This document shows, in pieces, positions 56,306 to 64,000 of a stretch of DNA of 64,000 bases. Each line of letters starts with the position of its first letter. Position 1 is the first letter of the stretch. The position numbers were made by a program, and so were the translations under genes. A model generated the notes under the pieces. The model was not told the origin of the DNA and searched no databases. It saw only the letters and a list, made by a program, of their open reading frames with translations. Origin of the DNA: Pseudoalteromonas citrea (GTDB lineage: Bacteria; Pseudomonadota; Gammaproteobacteria; Enterobacterales; Alteromonadaceae); NCBI RefSeq assembly GCF_000238375.3, contig NZ_AHBZ03000015.1, positions 496,001 through 560,000 on the forward strand. Direction: 5' to 3'.

Positions 56306-57199
56306 TTAAGGCACACTATGGCCAGTCGAAGCTTGCCATATACGATACCACTGCTCTGGATTCATCGTCAGTAATTTGCTCTTAATCGCAGCGTTCACTC
56401 GGTCAATATTTCCCGTGCCCAGTACAATCGACGGCTTACTTGGTAAAGTCGCTAACCAACAATACACCACTTGATCTAATGAGGTTGCGCCAATTTCCTC
56501 ACCAACCTGCTGTAACGCAGCTTGTAATCGTACTGCTTTTTCATCTTTACTGCTAAATAACTTACCACCCGCCAGCGGCGACCAAAACATAGGTGTAATG
56601 CCTAGCTCTTGGCATTGATCTAACGTGCCATCTTCTAATACTTTCATTTCATAGGGCGAGCATTCAACTTGGTTGCTCACTAATGGAAAGTCGCACCGTG
56701 ATTGTAACAATGATAATTGCGAGCAAGAAAAATTAGAAACACCAAAGTGCAATACATCGCCTTGCTGTTTTAATTGCTGAAAAGCCTCAGCGACTTCGTC
56801 AGCACGCATTAAATAATCTGGTCGGTGGATCAGTAATACATCAATCCTATCTGTATTAAAGTGCTTTAGTGATTGTTGAACTGACGCCAAAATGTGCGCT
56901 TTGCTTGAATCATAATGGTTGGCTTTCCCAGACAGCCCCTTTTTAGCCAGCGCCGGACGAATGCCACATTTGGTAATGATTTTGATCTCATCTCGAATGC
57001 TGGGGGCTAATTTTAATGCTGCACCAAAAGCACTTTCACACTCATATTGACCATAAATATCAGCATGGTCCGTCTGAGTGACACCTAACTCAATACATTG
57101 CTTGATAAAGCTCACACATTGTTGCTCAGATAGCTGCCAATCCAACAGTCGCCAAAACCCCATCACAAACGGATCGATTACCCTTTTACTTGCATTCAT
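56306..57199 (-). CDS. Aldo/keto reductase, YdhF type
   Basis: A 297-residue NADPH-dependent oxidoreductase resembling E. coli YdhF. The catalytic tetrad is visible: Asp and Tyr in [10 protein letters not shown], Lys in IITKCGI and His in [10 protein letters not shown]. The substrate is not known. Its ATG overlaps the purT stop by four bases (ATGA), so it is translated after purT from the same mRNA, an unusual partner for a purine enzyme. Confidence 0.88.
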   Translation of the reverse strand: MNASKRVIDPFVMGFWRLLDWQLSEQQCVSFIKQCIELGVTQTDHADIYGQYECESAFGAALKLAPSIRDEIKIITKCGIRPALAKKGLSGKANHYDSSKAHILASVQQSLKHFNTDRIDVLLIHRPDYLMRADEVAEAFQQLKQQGDVLHFGVSNFSCSQLSLLQSRCDFPLVSNQVECSPYEMKVLEDGTLDQCQELGITPMFWSPLAGGKLFSSKDEKAVRLQAALQQVGEEIGATSLDQVVYCWLATLPSKPSIVLGTGNIDRVNAAIKSKLLTMNPEQWYRIWQASTGHSVP

Positions 57200-58383
57200 A
57201 AAGTAACCTCTAATCGACTAACCACTTCTTTGGCTTTATCAACAGCCAGTTGAACATCCACATCTCGCGCTAGTGCCACTCCCATCCGGCGAGTGCCTTG
57301 CACTTCTGGTTTACCAAATAACCGTATATCTGTATTTGTTAAACTCAAGCCATGGGCGACGTTGCCAAACTCGACTTGATTTGACTCACCTGTCACTAAA
57401 ATAACGCTTGATGCAGAAGGGCCATAAAAATGAATATTAGGGATCGGTAACCCTAGTATAGCTCGCACATGCAGTGCAAACTCACTCAGGTCTTGCGAGA
57501 TTAAAGTCACCATACCAGTATCATGTGGCCTAGGAGATACTTCACTAAAATAAACTTCGTCCCCTTTAATGAATAACTCAACGCCAAACAGCCCACGTCC
57601 ACCTAACGCATCAGTAACCAAAGTCGCAACTTGTTTGCTGCGCTCAAGTGCTAACTTACTCATAGCTTGTGGCTGCCAACTTTGTTGATAATCGCCATTT
57701 TCTTGGACATGGCCTATCGGTTCACAAAAGCTCGTTCCCTCAACATGGCGTACTGTCAGTAATGTGATCTCATAGTCAAAGTCAACAAACCCCTCAACAA
57801 TCACTCTACCTTGCCCTGCTCGCCCACCTTCTTGCGCGTACTGCCATGCTTGCTCGATATCCTGAGCGCGCTTAACCACACTTTGCCCCTTGCCCGAAGA
57901 GCTCATTATTGGCTTTACCACACACGGAAAGCCTATCTCTTCTATGGCACGCTTAAAGTCATTAAAGGTATCAACAAATTGATATTCTGACGTAGGGATG
58001 TTTAAGTCTTCCGCAGCCAAACGACGAATACCTTCTCTATTCATAGTGAGTTGCGTTGCCTTAGCGCTGGGAACTACGGTAAACCCTTGGGCTTCTAACG
58101 CGACTAATTTCTCCGTCGCAATGGCCTCAATCTCAGGCACAATGTAATCAGGCTGCTCTAGGTGGATAATTTGCTCAAGCTTCTCTCCATCTAACATAGA
58201 CAATACGTAAGACTTATCCGCTACCTGCATTGCAGGTGCGTGCTCGTATCTATCTAATACAATGACTTCACAACCTAAACGTTTAAACTCAATCACCACC
58301 TCTTTACCCAACTCGCCACCGCCACAAAGCAATACTTTGCATGCCGTAGTTGAAAAAGGCGTGCCTAACTTTTTAATTTTCAT
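57196..58383 (-). CDS. purT: Formate-dependent phosphoribosylglycinamide formyltransferase
   Basis: A 395-residue ATP-grasp enzyme that makes formyl-GAR from GAR, formate and ATP in purine synthesis. [36 protein letters not shown] and [13 protein letters not shown] (ATP-binding loop) are diagnostic; the C-terminal [20 protein letters not shown] is also conserved. A ribosome site AAGGAAAA precedes the ATG. No PurR-like operator was recognised upstream. Confidence 0.97.
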   Translation of the reverse strand: MKIKKLGTPFSTTACKVLLCGGGELGKEVVIEFKRLGCEVIVLDRYEHAPAMQVADKSYVLSMLDGEKLEQIIHLEQPDYIVPEIEAIATEKLVALEAQGFTVVPSAKATQLTMNREGIRRLAAEDLNIPTSEYQFVDTFNDFKRAIEEIGFPCVVKPIMSSSGKGQSVVKRAQDIEQAWQYAQEGGRAGQGRVIVEGFVDFDYEITLLTVRHVEGTSFCEPIGHVQENGDYQQSWQPQAMSKLALERSKQVATLVTDALGGRGLFGVELFIKGDEVYFSEVSPRPHDTGMVTLISQDLSEFALHVRAILGLPIPNIHFYGPSASSVILVTGESNQVEFGNVAHGLSLTNTDIRLFGKPEVQGTRRMGVALARDVDVQLAVDKAKEVVSRLEVTL

Positions 58384-58660
58384 TTTTTTCCTTGGTAACC
58401 TATCAGCAAGCCTTATAATGCCCGATGTACAAATACTTGAGTAGTAAATATTTATTGCTCCACTAGATACTTAATGACAGACTTTTATCTCTTGCTTGGC
58501 TGGAAGCTTCAATTGTCTATTTGTTATTAGGGTGATTACTCGTAAAAATAACAATCGCAATATTTGTTACACGATACAAATCCACAATGCAGAATATAAT
58601 GAGCACACTTAGACTCATTAACCAACGCAGCCGTATTCCTCCCAAGAGTTAAACTCACCG

Positions 58661-59332
58661 TTATGTGATCATCACAGTACTGCTGTATTTTACACCGTTA
58701 TTATGCTGTAGCTGGAGCTTATCACCGTGTGTAAGTGCACCAACACCAGCTGGAGTTCCTGTCATTACAATATCTCCTGGGTAGAGTGAAAAAACTTGTG
58801 TAATGTTTGCCATCAGTTCCTCAATAGAATTGATCATCAAAGAAGTATCACCTCGTTGCTTAAGCTCACCATTAATCCAAAAGCGATATTCACTATCGCG
58901 CAGTTTATGATGCTTTGTTACCGGTGTAAAAGGTGTCAATGCACAACTCCCATCGTAGGCTTTCGCCCGCTCCCACGGTAAACCTTGGCTTTTTAAGCGC
59001 GTTTGCACATTCCGTAATGTAAAATCTAACCCCAAACCCACACCAGCCACCGCATCTGAATAACACACGGTATCTCGATCAACGACACTGCCAATGAGGA
59101 TGACTAATTCTGCTTCATAATGATGTTCACCTAAATCCTCACGCAATTTTATTTCGCTGTCAAACGATTGAAAACTGCTACTTGGTTTCATAAATAACAA
59201 TGGCTCATCTGGAAGAGGATTATTAAGCTCTTGCGCGTGCGCGACATAATTTCGACCAACACATACTGCCTTCCCTACTGGTAAATCAATGATACTGCCA
59301 TCGTCCCATACCGCTTTATACAACATATTCAT
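58661..59332 (-). CDS. Fumarylacetoacetate hydrolase family protein
   Basis: A 223-residue metal-dependent enzyme of the FAH family, resembling acylpyruvate hydrolases such as YcgM. The metal ligands are in EAELVILIG and in GVGLGLDFTLRNVQ, with further family residues in TGTPAGVGAL near the C-terminus. It diverges from the nitroreductase-like gene across 118 bp. Confidence 0.88.
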   Translation of the reverse strand: MNMLYKAVWDDGSIIDLPVGKAVCVGRNYVAHAQELNNPLPDEPLLFMKPSSSFQSFDSEIKLREDLGEHHYEAELVILIGSVVDRDTVCYSDAVAGVGLGLDFTLRNVQTRLKSQGLPWERAKAYDGSCALTPFTPVTKHHKLRDSEYRFWINGELKQRGDTSLMINSIEELMANITQVFSLYPGDIVMTGTPAGVGALTHGDKLQLQHNNGVKYSSTVMIT

Positions 59333-59450
59333 TTACTCACTGTATTTAATTAATTACATCATAAGTTCACATTTTACTAACGCATATTGCACCTAAGTAC
59401 AGCACAGGTTATAACATGCTTTATACTAACTAAAATAAACAGGTAATCCT

Positions 59451-60128
59451 ATGCAAGACCATGCCAATGTCGTCTTGAGTGACTTTATTGAGTACCCTCA
59501 AGATGAAATGTTACAGCGTGCCAATCACTTTCTCGACAATACTAAGCGCCGCCATTCTATCCGTAGTTTTAGCGACCGTCCTGTACCACAAGAGATAATA
59601 GAAGCGTGTATAAAAACAGCGGCAACGGCACCCAGCGGCGCAAACCATCAACCTTGGCATTTCGTTGCAATAAATAGCCTTGATGTAAAAAAACAAATCC
59701 GCCAAGCGGCTGAAGATTTAGAAAGATCATTTTATGAAGGCAGGGCAGGCGAAGAATGGTTAGATGCATTAAAGCCACTCGGTACCGACGCGCAAAAACC
59801 GTATTTAGAGCATGCACCTTGGCTTATTGCGGTATTCAGTCAAAAGAAAGGTGGGATCCAAAGCGAAGATAAAAATACCAATTACTATGTACATGAGTCG
59901 GTTGGACTCGCGACTGGGTTTTTAATTCAAGCATTACATAATGCAGGCCTTGCGACCTTAACGCACACACCAAAGCCAATGAGCTTCCTTACCGACATTT
60001 GCGGCCGAGACCGTGACAATGAACGTCCGTATATGCTTTTAATTGCTGGTTACCCAAGCGAAAATGCCACTGTGCCAGAGCATGCATTGGTCAAAAAACC
60101 CTTCGAAGAGATCGCAACCATTTTGTAA
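59451..60128 (+). CDS. Iodotyrosine-deiodinase-like nitroreductase family flavoprotein
   Basis: A 225-residue FMN protein of the nitroreductase fold. RRHSIRSFSDRPVP, TAATAPSGANHQPWHF and APWLIAVF resemble iodotyrosine deiodinase rather than ordinary nitroreductases. Residues that bind the amino-acid part of the substrate in that family seem kept: a Glu-x3-Tyr pair in LERSFYEGRAG and a lysine in TDAQKPYL. It may therefore be a halotyrosine dehalogenase or a close relative; activity was not shown. An AGGTAATCC ribosome site precedes the ATG. Confidence 0.75.
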   Translation: MQDHANVVLSDFIEYPQDEMLQRANHFLDNTKRRHSIRSFSDRPVPQEIIEACIKTAATAPSGANHQPWHFVAINSLDVKKQIRQAAEDLERSFYEGRAGEEWLDALKPLGTDAQKPYLEHAPWLIAVFSQKKGGIQSEDKNTNYYVHESVGLATGFLIQALHNAGLATLTHTPKPMSFLTDICGRDRDNERPYMLLIAGYPSENATVPEHALVKKPFEEIATIL

Positions 60129-60262
60129 CGCGCTTACCTCGCTGGCCGTGAAATTACTAACACGTTCAGCGAGCGCCTCTTATTGCAATAGGGCAATGCA
60201 TTTTTACACAAGCTTCACTTTGACTATATACTTTAAGAGTAACCTAAACTAGGAGTGCCATA

Positions 60263-60610
60263 ATGCTGACCAGTATACAAGATGTATTAAAAACCGTGCG
60301 ACCTAACCAGCGCTGTATTAGTGCGGCACAAGCTAAAACTGAGCTACTTAATAATCACGGTCTACTAATTGACGTAAGAGAGCCCAGTGAACATCAACAA
60401 AAATCGATTGCCAATGCCCTTAATATTCCAAGGGGCTTACTAGAGTTTAAATTACCTGACATTGAAAAGGACGCCGAGCGACCCATATACTTGCACTGTG
60501 CAGCAGGGGGTCGCGCCATATTTGCAGCAGAGCAACTAACGCGTATTGGTTATCAAGATATTAGCGTGATCACCTGTAAATTTGACGATGTTTACGCAAC
60601 GCTCTCATAA
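60263..60610 (+). CDS. Rhodanese-like sulfurtransferase
   Basis: A 115-residue single-domain rhodanese. The N-terminal AKTELLNNHGLLIDVREPSE is characteristic, and the active-site loop is HCAAGGRA with the catalytic cysteine at about residue 77. It transfers sulfane sulfur between thiols in the cytoplasm. It is the next gene after the nitroreductase-like gene (134 bp), with its own likely ribosome site AGGAG. Confidence 0.9.
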   Translation: MLTSIQDVLKTVRPNQRCISAAQAKTELLNNHGLLIDVREPSEHQQKSIANALNIPRGLLEFKLPDIEKDAERPIYLHCAAGGRAIFAAEQLTRIGYQDISVITCKFDDVYATLS

Positions 60611-60630
60611 TCCATATTACTTTTGCTTTT

Positions 60631-60661
60631 GGAGGTACGTGTTGCTTTTAGTCGTATCTCC
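60631..60661 (+). terminator. Possible weak terminator
   Basis: GGAGGTACG and CGTATCTCC can pair around a 13-base loop, 21 bp after the rhodanese stop. The T-tract is poor. Confidence 0.4.
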
Positions 60662-60787
60662 TCATTGTATAAAAGTGTAGGAGCACGCTTACCCTTCATA
60701 ACAATTGTTCAATATTTACACACATCTTTTCCCACCCAAGTCCAGCTAAAATTCCCTTAACATAACCAGTACGAGAGGGAACATACG

Positions 60788-63349
60788 ATGTTAAAAAAGT
60801 ACAAAGTAATTGGGTTACTTATCTCTGCGCCATTCATGCTCATGGGCTGTAATAGCGATAAAAAATCCGAAGTAGATAACTCATTCATAGGAGTATGGCA
60901 AAAAACCGCATACGGTGAAGTACTCGATATAAGCAAAGATACCATTTCTCGTTACGCATATAATCAACATAGCTGCATCAAAACACATACTCTACCGCGT
61001 AATAATGGCCTTCCTCCTGAAATCTCAGCACTCTCTCGTACTAACAGTGATATGCTGATTGTTACCTATCAAAATGAACTGAGTAGCAACCAATTTTCTA
61101 AAACTCTCTCTTTGCCCACATCATGTAAAACCCCTATCAACACCACAGACCACATCTCAGCGACCCAAACGTTTGAATACTTTTGGCATACTTTTAACGA
61201 CTATTACGCATTTTTTGAACTCAGAGAAGTCGACTGGCAAGCACAGTATGATCAGTTTAAACCATTAATCACTGATACAATGGACGATGAAGCACTCTTT
61301 ACTATCATGTCGACAATGGTTGAACCTTTGCAAGATGGTCATGTCTTTCTCAGTGCGGAACAATTTGAGTTTTCAGGTGCAAAACCGTCCCCGTTATTGG
61401 ATGCAATTCAGGGGCTCGCTCGCGCCTCGCTTCGAACCGGTCAAGAACTTGATGAGTCAGATGTGATCAGCAGCCTTATTGCCAGCCACCAAAGTATTAC
61501 TAGCACGTATATTACTCCCGCTAGTTTGCGCGCATTACCCGAAACCAAAGAGATGAAAACATTTATTTGGGGGAAAACTACCGATAATATCGGCATTTTG
61601 ACAATTAATAATATGGCTAATTTTGCAGCTATTGAGAATGCACACGACGCCGAGCAGCTAACAGCATTACAGGTGCAATTAGATGTGATCATGCAAGATC
61701 TGGCTGAGACAGATGCATTGATTGTAGATATTCGTATAAATACGGGGGGAAGTGACAAGCTAGCCTTAGCCATTGCAGGTCGGTTTGCCACGCAAGATAT
61801 TTTGGCTTTTAACAAACAAGCTATCAATAAAAGCGGCTTAGGTACCCCCGTACAAGCACTAGTAAAGCAACACAGTGCACCATACAACAAACCCGTTTAC
61901 TTACTCACCAGCCAAATTACAACCAGTGCAGCTGAAATTTTTACCATGGCGATGCGACAATTTTCTCATGTAACACAAGTTGGTGAAGAAACATCTGGCG
62001 AGTTTTCAGATGTCCTTTCTTTTACGTTACCAAACGGATGGGAGATGGGCTTATCGAACGAAGTGTATCGTAATGCGCAAGGAGAGAATTTTGAGCGCGT
62101 TGGCATATCACCCCATATCAATGTCTCTGCATTCAACACCTACGAAATGGATTCACACCACTTTGCCAGTTACGACTATGTACTCAACCACTTAGGTAAG
62201 CAGAGTTATCTTCCACTTGAGCCGCATGAATTTACAGCACAAGTGAATGAGATTATGGCTGAGTACCACTTACCGGGGCTATCAGCTGCCATAATACATG
62301 AAGGCGCTACGGTATTTTCTTCTGGATTTGGGGTACAAGATCTTAATAACACTGCAGTGTCTGCAGATACCCCCTTCTTTTTGGCTTCAGTGAGTAAAGT
62401 ATTAGTCGGCGCAACACTTGCCCAAGCTTTAGACAAAAAGCATATTTCATTAGATGAAAAAATTGCCCCGTTACTTCCCTTCCCACTGTATGTGCCTAAT
62501 AACCAAGCCAACGAAATCTCTTTTCGTCACCTTATTACCCATACCAGTAGCATCATAGATAACCCACCAATTTTTAACTGTACTTACTATGTGCTAGACA
62601 GCCAAGTGAGTTTGTATAATTTGATGACAGAAGAAGATCTTTGTCCACCACAAGTCGATGCCGATTTACCTGAGTTTTTCCGTCAATACCTAAGTGATGA
62701 GGGAACGTTTAACACTCCACAAAATTATAGCCAGCAATACGACTATTCTGTCGGTGAGGTACACATATACTCTAATATTGCGACTAATTTAGCCGCTTAT
62801 GCACTCGCGAAAAAATTAGATACCCCGTTTACCGAACTGTCACAACGTTATGTCTTCACTCCGTTAAATATGCACAATACCTATTGGGGCCTAGATACAC
62901 CCAGTTCGGATGTTGCAAAGCGCCTCTATTTAGATCCAATCACGATGCAACCTGCCGTATACCCTAATTACCGCAGTATTACCTATGCCGATGGCTCAGT
63001 GATATCCACCGCTAATGATCTGACATATTTTCTCAAGGCGGCGATGAATAAAGGTAAAGTAGACGGCAAACAAGTCTTTTCGCGAAATATGGTCAACCAA
63101 ATGCTGTCATCACAAACTGAAACTCCAACACGCAGTCGAGACATAGGGTACTTTTGGCAGCTAGATGGTGACATCATTCATCACAATGGGGCTGATCCGG
63201 GTGTACTCACTTATTTAATCGGCGATACTCGCACACAAAATGGCATCATCTTGCTCAGTAATGGCGATATTAACGTAGATATGCATGAAGAAGCTATGGA
63301 GGAAATTAAAACGCTAGCACTACGCTTAGCTTACACCTACCAACCATAA
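60788..63349 (+). CDS. Lipoprotein with S41 peptidase and beta-lactamase-type domains
   Basis: An 853-residue lipoprotein: signal MLKKYKVIGLLISAPFML then lipobox LMGC. The first half (about 110-460) is an S41-type peptidase: DIRINTGGSDKLALAIAGRF and TSAAEIFTMAM, which should hold the catalytic serine. The second half (about 480-850) is a serine-hydrolase domain of class C beta-lactamase type: SVSK (about 533-536), YSN (about 661) and HNG (about 799). Such domains are often esterases or peptidases rather than true lactamases. The fusion suggests an outer-membrane or periplasmic peptide or peptidoglycan enzyme; the substrate is unknown. Confidence 0.85.
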   Translation: MLKKYKVIGLLISAPFMLMGCNSDKKSEVDNSFIGVWQKTAYGEVLDISKDTISRYAYNQHSCIKTHTLPRNNGLPPEISALSRTNSDMLIVTYQNELSSNQFSKTLSLPTSCKTPINTTDHISATQTFEYFWHTFNDYYAFFELREVDWQAQYDQFKPLITDTMDDEALFTIMSTMVEPLQDGHVFLSAEQFEFSGAKPSPLLDAIQGLARASLRTGQELDESDVISSLIASHQSITSTYITPASLRALPETKEMKTFIWGKTTDNIGILTINNMANFAAIENAHDAEQLTALQVQLDVIMQDLAETDALIVDIRINTGGSDKLALAIAGRFATQDILAFNKQAINKSGLGTPVQALVKQHSAPYNKPVYLLTSQITTSAAEIFTMAMRQFSHVTQVGEETSGEFSDVLSFTLPNGWEMGLSNEVYRNAQGENFERVGISPHINVSAFNTYEMDSHHFASYDYVLNHLGKQSYLPLEPHEFTAQVNEIMAEYHLPGLSAAIIHEGATVFSSGFGVQDLNNTAVSADTPFFLASVSKVLVGATLAQALDKKHISLDEKIAPLLPFPLYVPNNQANEISFRHLITHTSSIIDNPPIFNCTYYVLDSQVSLYNLMTEEDLCPPQVDADLPEFFRQYLSDEGTFNTPQNYSQQYDYSVGEVHIYSNIATNLAAYALAKKLDTPFTELSQRYVFTPLNMHNTYWGLDTPSSDVAKRLYLDPITMQPAVYPNYRSITYADGSVISTANDLTYFLKAAMNKGKVDGKQVFSRNMVNQMLSSQTETPTRSRDIGYFWQLDGDIIHHNGADPGVLTYLIGDTRTQNGIILLSNGDINVDMHEEAMEEIKTLALRLAYTYQP

Positions 63350-63356
63350 CGTATTC

Positions 63357-63377
63357 GCGAGGTGCGATGCACCTCGC
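63357..63377 (+). terminator. Hairpin after the fusion lipoprotein
   Basis: GCGAGGTGC and GCACCTCGC pair around GAT just after the stop. No T-run follows, so termination is uncertain. Confidence 0.55.
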
Positions 63378-63420
63378 CTCAATTAAGTTGATAACCTAGC
63401 CCACGGTACAATATATCCTA

Positions 63421-64000
63421 TTAACTTGGGGTTATATTGATTTCGACACGGCGATTCTGTGCTCTTCCTTGTGCCGTTGCATTGGTCGCAACAGGCTCCT
63501 GCTCGCCTAACCCTTTTGCACTTAAGCGATCTTTATCTATTTGCTGCGCAGATAAATAATCTTTCACACTCTTTGCACGTTGCTCACTCAGGCCTTGGTT
63601 AAAGGCATTATTGCCTTCACTATCCGTATGCCCAGTTATTATGAGTTGTGTCTTTGTGTAACGCTTCATCACCTGCGTTATTGCGTTCAACATACTATAA
63701 AAATCGGCAGAAATGGTCGCTTGGTTTGATGAAAAAGTAATATGTCCAGGCATGACTAAGCGCATGGAATTCCCTTCACGGATCACCGAGACCCCAGTGC
63801 CAGACAGCTGATCCTTAAACGCAGCTTCCTGCTCATCCATATAACTTCCAATTGCTGCGCCTGCAATGCCACCAATTGCCGCACCAATAAAGATACGCTT
63901 ATCTTTATGGTTACCGGTTGCTTTGCCTAAGATTGCACCTGTTGCGGCACCAACAGATGCGCCTTTTTCAGCATTCGTCATCGTACAACCAGATAAATAA
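63421..64000 (-). CDS. OmpA-family lipoprotein (YiaD-like), 5' partial
   Basis: The gene continues past the right edge. The visible part reads YLSGCTMTNAEKGASV, so the lipobox LSGC and the acylated cysteine lie within the window, at about 63985-63996, upstream of the first in-frame ATG (63981), which is therefore not the start. A glycine-zipper segment (GASVGAATGAILGKATG, GAAIGGIAGAAIGSY) follows, then an OmpA-like peptidoglycan-binding domain with ITGHTDSEGNNAFNQGLSEQ. It is an outer-membrane lipoprotein that attaches the membrane to peptidoglycan. Confidence 0.9.
   Translation of the reverse strand, partial: YLSGCTMTNAEKGASVGAATGAILGKATGNHKDKRIFIGAAIGGIAGAAIGSYMDEQEAAFKDQLSGTGVSVIREGNSMRLVMPGHITFSSNQATISADFYSMLNAITQVMKRYTKTQLIITGHTDSEGNNAFNQGLSEQRAKSVKDYLSAQQIDKDRLSAKGLGEQEPVATNATAQGRAQNRRVEINITPS

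Overview
The window reads as a chromosomal segment of a marine gammaproteobacterium of the Alteromonadales, most likely Pseudoalteromonas or a close relative. The grounds are protein resemblance and gene order (prlC next to gor, rph-pyrE, mpl-ubiX, PLP-dependent PanP in place of PanD, TorF-type porin, yadGH). The species is not identified.

Layout. 1-3.2 kb: 5' end of prlC, glutathione reductase, a membrane-anchored alpha/beta hydrolase. 3.3-10.7 kb: a signalling block with a TPR protein, a membrane GGDEF protein, a GAF-GGDEF protein, panP, and a protein with degenerate GGDEF and EAL domains. 10.7-15.1 kb: a leftward run mpl, ubiX, yadG, yadH and a TrmB-like methyltransferase. 15.3-17.7 kb: rph-pyrE diverging from yicC. 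18-26 kb: one giant gene for a 2655-residue secreted multi-domain protein.

26-31 kb is accessory DNA: an AT-rich gap, a decayed second copy of the yicC 3' half, a tyrosine recombinase beside it, an unknown cargo gene, an AlpA-like regulator and wreckage of a DUF927 primase/helicase gene. It ends near 31.02 kb at a junction that also cuts the start off a membrane protein gene. 31.7-33.1 kb holds a small hypothetical gene coupled to an XRE regulator, then a cNMP-binding protein. 33.1-37.8 kb: a PLP enzyme with a 2OG-Fe dioxygenase of the isoleucine-hydroxylase family, then acnB.

38.4-46.9 kb is the complete spc-alpha ribosomal block, transcribed leftward from rplN to rplQ, including secY, rpoA and the 37-residue rpmJ. 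The S10 operon that often precedes rplN is absent; a Ser/Thr kinase-TPR gene starts there instead. 47-64 kb: the kinase with a convergent unknown gene, a PhyH-type dioxygenase whose 3' end runs into a heptanucleotide repeat array, an AsmA protein, an unknown 388-residue protein, a TorF-type porin, purT coupled to an aldo/keto reductase, an FAH-family hydrolase, an iodotyrosine-deiodinase-like nitroreductase, a rhodanese, an S41-peptidase/beta-lactamase fusion lipoprotein and an OmpA-type lipoprotein cut by the window edge.

The strongest leads are the yicC-flanked accessory region, the architecture of the giant protein (a beta-propeller inside an Ig-like domain; a GlyGly-CTERM-like tag followed by an outer-membrane barrel), and two small enzyme loci with unsettled substrates. 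No complete new defence or secretion system could be demonstrated from sequence alone.
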